Positions 55,560-64,000 of a stretch of DNA of 64,000 nucleotides are shown piece by piece; position 1 is the stretch's first letter, and each line of letters opens with the position of its first letter. A program made the position numbers and the translations under genes. A model generated the notes under the pieces. The model had not been told where the DNA came from. It worked only from the letters and a program-made list of their open reading frames with translations, and did not search any database. Source of the DNA: Polytrichum commune (taxonomy: Eukaryota > Streptophyta > Polytrichopsida > Polytrichales > Polytrichaceae); NCBI GenBank assembly GCA_950295325.1, contig OX485806.1, positions 9,734,001-9,798,000 of the forward strand, written 5' to 3'.

Positions 55560-55900
55560 CAGAGGAAGGAGAGAAAGAGCGAAGGCGGCTCGGCTCTCTT
55601 CTCGCGCTCTGCCTGCTGCCTGCCGTCGTCTGGGCACACTGCTGCCCAACCGACGGCTCTCGACGTCCGTGCCCTTTCGTCGCCCCCTGTCCCCTCGTGC
55701 CTGCGCTCGTGTGGACGACACTCGCGGCCCTCGTCGCGGCGGGGCAGGCAGACGGGATGCGGGTGGACGGAACCCCATGATTTCGTCGACGGCGCTTGGA
55801 CGAGCGTGGACGCGGTGAGGTGACGGTGCGCGGTCGTCGAGGCAGCCACTGCGTCCGGCGCGGGCAGCGGAGGGCGTTCTGCGGCGTAAGGGGACTGGAG
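55560..55900 (-). promoter_or_regulatory. GC- and CpG-rich block, candidate promoter
   Basis: Clearly richer in G+C and CpG than the AT-rich DNA around it, and open in several frames on both strands because of that composition. Its place upstream of the CT-rich leader suits a promoter for the minus-strand gene. A short GC-rich exon is an alternative. Confidence 0.4.
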
Positions 55901-55914
55901 TCTGGGTTAGTAAA

Positions 55915-58400
55915 GCTAGCAGCGATTGATGATTGGGTTGAAGCTTGTCTAGGACCCGGTAGTATAGCTGGTGCTGATGAACCTGCTCGTGGTTTAACCC
56001 TTCGTGGTCTAAGGGGTACTAGGCTCCATGTGTGACCTACATGCACTCCATCTATGAGCCCTTCGCACGGAGTTCCTCTTATAATATTGTAAAAACACTT
56101 CAGTCTACTATATTATATTCGGGAATTTCGGAACGGCATGTGTGTTGATGCAATCGCCGGTTCAAAGTTTTGAACTAGCCAGTCGAAAGTGCGACATCAA
56201 ATGTGTTAAGCAGAAGGAGGGGTCGGTGCAAGTGACCTGATGAACTGTGTTGCAATTGGTGATTGAGTTGAGGTTTGTCTAGGACCCGATAGTATATGTG
56301 GTGGTGCTGGTGGAGATTTTGTTCGTGGTTTAACCCTTCGAGGTCTAAGGGGTACTAGGCTCTCAATGTGCGACCTACATGCACTACATCATGAGCCCTT
56401 GGCACAGAGGTCTATTATAATATCATAAAAAATCAGTACGCTATATTATATTTTGGAATTTCATAACAACAAGGCTGCAAGTGTGTTGATGCAATCACCG
56501 GTTCAAAGTTTTGAACTAGCCGGTCGAAAGTGCGACATCAAATGTGTTAAGCAGAAGGAGAGGGGTGGGTGCAAGTGACCTGATGAATTGTGTTGCGATT
56601 GGTGATTGAGTCGAGGTTTGCCTAGGACCCGATAGTATATGTGGTGTTGATGGTGGAGATTTTGTTCGTGGTTTAACCCTTCGAGGTCTAAGGGGTACTA
56701 GGCTCTTAATGTGTGACCTACATGCACTACATCATGAGCCCTTGGCACGGAGTTCTATTATAATATCATAAAAAATCAGTACGCTATATTATATTTTGGA
56801 ATTTCGGAACAACAAGGGTGCAAGTGTGTTGATGCAATCGCTGGTTCAAAGTTTTGAACTAGCCGGTCGATAGGGCAACATCAAATGTGTTAAGCAGAAG
56901 GTGTGGTGGGTGCAAGTGACCTAATAAATTGTGTTGCAATTGATCGAGTTGAGGTTTGTTTAGGACCCAAAAGTATATGTGATGGTGGTGGTGGTGGTGG
57001 TGGTGGTGGTGGTGGAGATTATGCTTGTGGTCTAAGGGGTACTAGGCTCTCAATGTGTGACCTACGTGCACTATATCTATGAGCCCTTGGCATGGAGTTT
57101 TATAATAATATTATCAAATTCATATGTTATATTGTATTTGGGGTTGTGGAACTTCTCTAGGGTGCATGTGTGTTGATGTAGTCGTTGGTCCAAAGTTTCG
57201 AAACATATGCCTAGCGACAATGGTATGTTGAGCAAGAGGTGTGGGTGTAGATGATTGGAATCTCAATTTATTAACTTAGATGCAGTTGGTGATTGGGTTG
57301 AAGTTTGTTTGGGACCCAATAGTATTTGTGGTGGCGGTGTAGATTTTGTTCATGGTGAACTCTTCAAGGTCTAAGGGGTACAAGGCTCTCAATGTGTGAC
57401 CTACATGCACCATATCTATGAGCCCTTGGCACGTAGTTTTATAATAATACTATGAAGATTGATATATTATATTATATTATGAAATATTGGAACATTGAGG
57501 GCACATGTGTGTTGATGCAGTCACCGGTCCAAAGTCCAAAAACGATCAGTCGGCAACAAAGATATGTTAAGGAGAAGGTGTGATTGGAATCTCACTTGTT
57601 AAACTTAATTGTGATTGGTAATTGGGTTGAAGTTTGTTCGGGACCTGATAGTATAGCTAGTGGTGGTGGTGGAGAATGTGCTCATAGTGAAGGTCTAAGG
57701 GGTACTAGTAGGCTCTCAATGTGTGACCTACATGCATTATATATATGAGCCCTTGGCATGGAGTTCTAATAATGCCATAAAAATGATCTACTATATTATA
57801 TTTGGAGTTTTGGAACGGTGAGGGCGCATGTGTGTTGATGCCAGTTTAAAGTTTTAAATGGTCAACCATCCACAATGGCATGATAGACAAAACATGTAGG
57901 TGCGGGTGACTAGAATCTCATTAATAAACTTAGTTGCAATTGGTGATTGGGTTAAAGTTTGTCTAGGACCCACCTAATAGTATATATGGTGATGGTGGAC
58001 GAGTTGTTTGTGTTTAACCCTTCAAGGTATGAAGGAACTAGGTTCAATGTGTGACATATGTGCATTACTTCTACGAGCCCTCACCAAGTTTTAAAATCAT
58101 ACCATGAAACCAATCTATTGTTCATTTTCAAATTTTGGCAAGGCAAGGGCACATGGACATTAATGCAATCGGCAATCCAAAGTTCCAAAATGGCTGGCCA
58201 GTGGCAACGCCAGAACTTGCAATTGCGAGTGACTAGAACATTGCTTGATAAACCTAAGTGTGATCGATAATTGGGTTGAAGGTTGTCCATGGCCCGGTAG
58301 TGGGTAGTGGTGAAGTTGCTCGTGCTTAACCCTTAAAGGTGTAAGGGGCTCGGTTTGTAACCTATATAGGTCCAATGCTTCTACAAATACTCGTTGAGTC
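55915..58400 (+). repeat. Satellite-like tandem array, ~330 bp unit, eight copies
   Basis: 'GATTG-GTTGA-GTTTGTCTAGG' starts recur near 55931, 56263, 56603, 56941, 57291, 57618, 57946 and 58268 (spacing about 320-350 bp). Each unit carries 'GGACCCGATAGTATA', a GGTG run, 'GTTTAACCCTTCGAGGTCTA', 'AGGGGTACTAGGCTC', 'TGTGTGACCTACATGCAC', 'GAGCCCTTGGCA' and 'GTGTGTTGATGCAATC'. Copies 1-3 are most alike and later copies decay rightwards. A (GGT)n expansion occurs at about 56983-57012. Confidence 0.92.
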
Positions 58401-59124
58401 TTAAAATCATGAAATTCATGATTTTAGGTTTAGATTTTATTTAGTACACTATGTTATATCTCATAGAGCAATAAAATGTTATCATATGTGACATTGATGA
58501 TTGATATACTGCCACAAGTGGTCACTCCCTTGTACAAATATGAACCACTTGAGATGAAGAGGCATTTTAGGGGAGCTATGAACTAATGCACATATTCATG
58601 GAGTTTTTGCACGTTCCACAAATATTTCATGGAATATATCTAGTATATTAGATATATCCAATATTTTACATCAAATTACAATCGCTTGAATTTTCTAAGA
58701 TTTTATATCTTATCTTTGAAACATTAAATAAAACTTTGTATTTCATAGCACGAAGTTTTCTAGTGGAACACCAATGACCCATGTGTACACTACGTATGTA
58801 TTTGCATCCAAGCACGCCTAAACCATGTAATTGAACCCGATTTATGAATAACGTACAAGTGTTAAACTAGTCTGACCACGTTATAAATGTATGAGACCAT
58901 GAAAGATATGTAACAACCCTAACTCAACACTAATTGTTGACCACTTGCATTGTGAAGGTGTCATATTATGCACTCTCCCATGTTTCCCCATGGTTTTCAA
59001 CCAAGTTCGATCTCCATGATTGTCAAGCATTCAAAATATGATGATTTGTTGCTTCTGTACAAACACTTCAGTATGTGGAATGCTAATGCATAGATAGATA
59101 GATTGATAGATTGATAGATGATCA

Positions 59125-59460
59125 TGTTGTGGGTACAACCAACTCCACGAACATTTATGATCATTGGATCACCTTGAAAATTGTCGCATCCAATTAGTGA
59201 TTGTGAATCATAAAGATTGTCATTACAAGTTTCAAAACCAAGGTTATGATGGGAAATTTATATGAAGTTAAAGTGAAGATCTCAAGGGTTGTTCAAGATG
59301 AGCTTCCAATTGCGTTCACCCTGAACATTCCTACACTTTGAGCAAGTAACTCAATCTCATCTCAACACATGTTTTTTGTGTCCATTTACCACTACAGGCC
59401 ATGCCATGTGTGACCCACTCAAACATAGGTGTGCAATTGAGTAGAGTGACCACATAAGGC
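59125..59460 (+). repeat. Family B-related dispersed repeat
   Basis: Ends with 'CAATCTCATCTCAACACATG', 'TTTTTTGTGTCCATTTACCA', 'TGACCCACTCAAACATAG' and 'GAGTAGAGTGACCACATAAGG', matching the order at 24085-24200. Confidence 0.6.
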
Positions 59461-60043
59461 CCACGCACCTAGTTATAGGCAAATTCACCAACATTGCATT
59501 GCTAGAGTACATTACCATTACCACAAATGTCTAGTGCCTTGAGCCCGCTCGTATGAGAAGTGGGTACATTAAACATGGTGATTTAGTGTGGGGTGCACTA
59601 ACTTTGGGGTGGGTATTAGTGTGGGTTTCCACACACATGTTTTTTTGTAGTTATTTAGAAGTGCCAACAAGTGTTGTGTGAGTATACAAGGTCTCGTCTA
59701 GGTATGACAAGTGTAGTGATAATACGAGACTCAAATAATATAACACCACACAAAGATTGATCTTTAGATTGAAGTATATTCTTATACCAAACTCAATGCT
59801 TGAGTCAATAACATATCAATACACTTGCAATTTGACTTGAGCAATGAGGTCATTCCATGGCACATAGACTTTACTAGTATCAAAATCACTATCTATCTCG
59901 AAGTACCTATAATTGAATGGTATTGAGAGATAGAGAAAATCAAAATAAAATAATCAATCAATTAATTTTAAAAAACCATTCAAGGTATGTGGGTTTTATT
60001 CAATTCATTTTTCATGTTTTGCAACTTCTATCAATTACAATTA

Positions 60044-60525
60044 CACGACATAAATTTGTGTTGCACTAGCAAATCTACGATGAAACATCAACAAAATCAA
60101 GATTGAAAACCAAATTTGCCCTAGTTTAGTTATGGTTATTGGAAATGCTTGATTGTTGGTTCTTACGACATAAATTTGTGTTGCACTAGCAAATCTACGA
60201 TGAAACATCAACAAAATCAAGATTGAAAACCAAATCTGCCCTAGTTTAGTTATGGTTATCGGAAATGCTTGATTGTTGGTTCTTACGACATAAATTTGTG
60301 TTGCACTAGCAAATCTACGATGAAACATCAACAAAATCAAGATTGAAAACCAAATCTGCCCTAGTTTAGTTATGGTTATCGGAAATGCTTGATTGTTGGT
60401 TCTTACGACATAAATTTGTGTTGCACTAGCAAATCTACGATGAAACATCAACAAAATCAAGATTGAAAACCAAATCTGTCCTAGTTTAGTTATGGTTATC
60501 GGAAATGCTTGATTGTTGGTTCTTT
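60044..60525 (-). repeat. Near-perfect tandem array, four 120 bp units
   Basis: The period is exactly 120 bp: 'TTGCACTAGCAAATCTACGA' starts at 60061, 60181, 60301 and 60421. Units differ by only one or two substitutions (such as TTTGCCC, TCTGCCC, TCTGTCC). The period is a multiple of three, so a minus-strand frame of 169 codons stays open through all four units as a 40-residue repeat. No known protein family is seen. Confidence 0.95.
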
Positions 60526-62442
60526 TGAAATAAAACATAGGTCCTTTCAATAATGTTCACAATATTAAGTGGGGAGTAGTTGATATAACTTGAAGACTGG
60601 TCCAATCTCTTTCAAACACGTGTCTTTATGATGTTTGTTATATGATATTCACGTAACCACACACCAATCGGAAATCCCTCGAACATAGATGTCCAATTAA
60701 GAAAAGTAACCGAGTAACACTCACATATGTTCTTATTTAGATCCGGTTTTAGTACCCGAGATGGTAGTCTCACAACAACCAAACCCTAGATGAAGGCAAT
60801 AGCATGCCACAATTGTTCCTTAATTGGAGTAGGCCGTGGAGTTGGCAATACTAGTTCGCGTGGAGAGTAACAATGGTCGGGGAAAACCGACGGCTAGTTC
60901 ATTATCAGCCGATGGATTTCCCCTCATGGCCGGTCCAAATTTCCTACCATCAGATGGCAATCCAACGGTAAGTTCAATCCTCCGGCAATTAGCCGATGGA
61001 CCAGAAAATGTCCTGGAAATGTAGCCGATTCTTCTTGTGAGTTACTGGATTTGTCTGGGGCATCTGATGATGCACTTGAGGAAGTACCCTAAACCTTAAA
61101 CTTTTTGAATTATGCAACCTTTCCATGACCAAATCCAATTGCTTCTATGAAGAATTGGGGGACCCTTGGCCTTCAAGCGGTGAAGGCATTGCTAGGTTCA
61201 ATTCTTGCCAAGGATATTAGCTCTTCAAATTTAAAGTTTTGAACGTGCGTTTCTTTTCACTTATTCAAGATTTTGTACTAAGAAATGATTTCTAATAACT
61301 TTTCATACACTTTTTAAACAATTAGTGCGGATATGAATTCCATTTAATCGGATATTGGCCAATGAAAATATGAAAATATAGGCAATTGGCCGATTGATTT
61401 TACTAAAGACCGGCTGTTGCCAATGTAAATTGGGAAAAATCCGACCCTTCGTAGCAACTACCGGCAATTAGCCACTAAGGCTTCAAAAACTTCCCGAACT
61501 CTGGAGAGTAAAGTAGGCTTGTTGATTGAGTTCGGGTTTCGCAAGCATAAAGTCGGTAGTTGTACTTTTGTCATCTCTCTTAGTCTTATTGTGTATGGTT
61601 GTCTTTATTTAGAGTCACCACCCCACCTTTTGATTTCGATTTTGCAGCATGGAAGAGCTAAAGCTTGTACCTTCTTTTTTTAACTCGTGTCCATATATTG
61701 GCAACAAAAGTTCATCCAAAGCCTGCCATTGTTGCTACTACTTCAAGCCTACAAAAGTAGAGTGATGACAAATTGACAACAAAACTTCATCCAAAGTTGG
61801 CTATTAGTGGCTACTAGTCCAAGCGTGCAAAAGTGGAGTGATGACAATCATTGTGAATGGAGTCCAATGCTATACTGTAGCATTTGGTACTTCAAAGTTT
61901 TCAAAGTTACCTTCTATTCACCCAAGCAACACCTCCCCAAAATCGTTTTAAATATTTCATCCCAAATTATTAGCTTCTTGAAGGAAAATAAATTATTAAA
62001 AAAAATGTACCTCTAAATGTGGATCTGAGTGAACCGATGGCATCCTTGTGAAGTTAGGATTGTAAAAATTAAAAAATTAAAAAATTAAAAAATTCCAGTC
62101 TTCCACGTGTTCCAAATCAAAAGAATATAGTGTGAATGTGTGATATGGTCGAGTGAAGGTGGTCACCGGACCAAAAAATATATATATATCCTTCTCAATC
62201 TATAGGGGTTCATGTTATGAATCATTCATCCATGTTTGCATGACTAGCCAACATTGTGTATTATTGATCATCCATAACAACCGGTATACCAATAGTTTGT
62301 CCACGTAACAATATTTAGCCCAAGACTTCAATGTGTTATTCTTTTACCCCCCGGCAAACTAACTAAGATTCAATCACGAGTTTGAGTTTTGAAGGGAACT
62401 TCTCGGCATAACTTACATGCATACAAACTCTTGAGATATTCA

Positions 62443-62486
62443 TGGGTTGTATGATTTGTCTCTCCATTGACAAATCATACAACCCA
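62443..62486. repeat. Perfect hairpin, 18 bp arms, 8 bp loop
   Basis: TGGGTTGTATGATTTGTC at 62443-62460 is exactly reverse-complemented at 62469-62486. The flanks (AGATATTCA and TTGATATATCT) extend it imperfectly. Confidence 0.9.
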
Positions 62487-62749
62487 TTGATATATCTATT
62501 CTAGTTATTTAGTTCAAGCTTTGTTTGAGGTGTATTTGGAAAAAATAAAAAATAAAAATTGGACATACTTTGTGAAAAAGAAGGTCAACATTTTATTCTT
62601 GATTTCAAATGTCAACATATTGGAACGTAACAATAATTTCCTATCGTCAAACATTCGGAAACAAGTACTCTAGTGACATGCCATCACTTTGTTTTCCCTC
62701 CACACCACCTCCGACACGAGGCAGTAACATTTGTCCCATAGCCCTACCT

Positions 62750-63118
62750 CGGGGGGGGGGGCAGTGTGTTAAAAAGTTAATGATATAGGTGCGAACAACC
62801 ACTATTTTATAGGGGGGTATTACTTTTTAAAAAAAAATTCACATGCTATCATTATGTAAATTTCTACTTTGGGTTAATAGAAAAATGGCTTGCATTACTT
62901 ACAATTCCAAATTACCTATTATTTCATACCCTATATTACTCTTAAGTTCATTTATAATTTTTTGCCCCCATGTTTTTTAAATACCATATCATTTGTTCGC
63001 ACGTATATTGCTACTCCAACCAATGACTACCCCCCCCCCCCCCCGAGAGCCCTACTCAGTAAACCCGTAATGGATTCACATGTGAGCTCTCTCTCTCCCC
63101 CCCTCCCCCCCCCCCCCC
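62750..63118. repeat. G- and C-homopolymer runs
   Basis: A run of G at about 62751-62761 and runs of C at about 63029-63044 and 63096-63118, beside AGCCCTAC and GAGCCCTACTC. Homopolymer lengths may be unreliable. Confidence 0.8.
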
Positions 63119-64000
63119 TGAAATTGATATTGACTTCTTTCTCAATGAGGTCATTGCATTTCATTACTAAAGGGAATTTGCCTTTCCAACACCATCTTGA
63201 TGTATTTTTAGTCATGTAGCATTTTGGGTACCTAGACCTTAAAACCAATGTCACTGTCTAGGATGTAGGAGGCTCATCAAAACTCTAGAAAAAAACATCC
63301 AACACTTTACATATTGGTATAATTCCAATTGTTTTTAAAGTTGAACCGTCAAGGTCTTACGGTACGTTGACCCAACCATAATCGAGGTCGTCGACTCAAC
63401 TAATTTGTTGGCACCGAGGGTCTCGACAAGCTTAATGGAGAGGGCCTAATTTAGTACTAGAAATGCAGCACGGGTTGAGAATTAGTGTGGGTTCTACAAA
63501 AATTAGTGTGGGTTGCAATATTAGGACTATTTAGTGTACTACCTATTTGTGTAAATGAAAGCTTACCCTATTGACCTCACACAATGCCCTTTCTTTTCTT
63601 GACCTTTCAAGCATATCCTCTCACAACCATTCATGTCCAATGTTTCCTCTCACTCATATGTTTCTCAACATTTTCGTTCGCACTTTGTGGTTTTTACATA
63701 AACTTGTATATTGTGGATGAAGGGTTCTCCTCAAAACAAGCCGTTTAAAATTTTGAAGGGCAACTCTTTTCAACCGGACCTCATTAGACTAGGTTGGGTG
63801 TCTAAACTAAAGTTGAAGCAAAATCATTTGGAATATATAATTAGATAGATAGATAGCACCCTAAGCTAATCACATCTTCATTCAGCTGCGTCCCGCCCCT
63901 CCCACACCTCTTGCACTGCCCAGTCTTCCTGCCCGCACCTGCATGGGAATGCTTTCCCGTTGGGAACCAATGGGACAATATCCAATCACTTAAGCCATTA

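Larger units (their letters stand above)
50384..55914 (-). promoter_or_regulatory. Probable 5' leader, leader introns and promoter of the C3Hc3H/AP2 locus
   Basis: Coding starts at ATG 50383, 16 bases after a splice acceptor (TTTGCAG ending at 50399), so at least one untranslated exon lies upstream on the minus strand. Candidate leader sequence is 54.1-55.6 kb, which on the minus strand is pyrimidine-rich with a CT run, GTT repeats and CTG-type repeats, like plant 5' UTRs. From about 50.5 to 54 kb I see no coding similarity on either strand. Exact exons and start site cannot be placed. Confidence 0.4.
58401..64000. other. Gene-free AT-rich region with decayed repeats
   Basis: No gene recognised. 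It contains GATA microsatellites (59090-59120, 63843-63857), family B-related copies (59125-59460 and 60560-60720), a 4 x 120 bp tandem array, an AAAATT run near 62070, a long hairpin, and G/C homopolymers. 'TTAGTGTGGG' repeats at 59595-59630 and 63485-63535 echo those inside the 9744-12870 element. Confidence 0.55.

Noticed and set aside
55406-56046. Overlapping open frames of 110-204 codons on both strands
   Set aside because: They follow from GC-rich composition with few stop codons; frames conflict, no domain, and one runs into the satellite.
60044-60525. CRISPR-like regular repeats
   Set aside because: Units are contiguous 120 bp copies without unique spacers, in a plant genome.
60041-60550. 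169-codon minus-strand repeat protein
   Set aside because: Explained by a 120 bp tandem repeat with a period divisible by three; listed as a repeat, not a gene.

Overview
The window is nuclear DNA of a green-lineage (streptophyte) plant. Its genes are split by GT-AG introns, and the families are plant ones: a STAR1/ABCI17-type ABC ATPase, a full-size PDR/ABCG transporter, an AIP2-type RING E3 ligase, a predicted plastid membrane protein with a Ser/Arg-rich leader, and an AP2/ERF protein. The lineage cannot be settled by reading. The odd AP2 protein fits a non-flowering plant or streptophyte alga as well as anything. No rRNA, intact tRNA, CRISPR, prophage or bacterial operon was seen.

Layout. 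0.45-2.5 kb (+): last three exons of a STAR1/ABCI17-like ATPase, whose 5' end is missing. 2.5-5.9 kb: degenerate repeats. 5.9-9.7 kb (+): a small gene carrying two RPA70 N-terminal-like OB domains, each made by the same pair of exons; it loses support just before a 3.1 kb element with ~312 bp terminal inverted repeats (9744-12870). 13.1-15.8 kb (+): predicted plastid membrane protein with a tandem array in its long first intron. 18.1-23.7 kb (+): AIP2-like RING E3, seven phase-compatible exons, about 402 residues. 25.3-26.1 kb: tandem array. 26.2-35.1 kb (+): complete eight-exon PDR transporter, 1416 residues, all splice phases compatible. 35.1-40.2 kb: repeat-rich spacer. 50.4-40.2 kb (-): the most striking locus, a zf-C3Hc3H (KANSL2/INO80D-type) N-terminal part whose reading phase can be carried into exons encoding five AP2 domains plus one degenerate one. 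50.4-64 kb: probable CT-rich 5' leader and GC-rich promoter of that locus, an eight-unit ~330 bp satellite, a four-unit 120 bp array, hairpins and decayed repeats.

The genes are not an operon and share no obvious pathway. What links them is mobile DNA in their introns: six copies of one TA-flanked foldback MITE family lie inside gene introns, a second repeat family fills one PDR intron almost edge to edge and seems to supply its 3' splice site, and CACTA-like and hAT-like MITEs are also present. Splice sites were placed by reading, using homology, reading phase and GT-AG consensus. No alignment, database search or RNA data was available.
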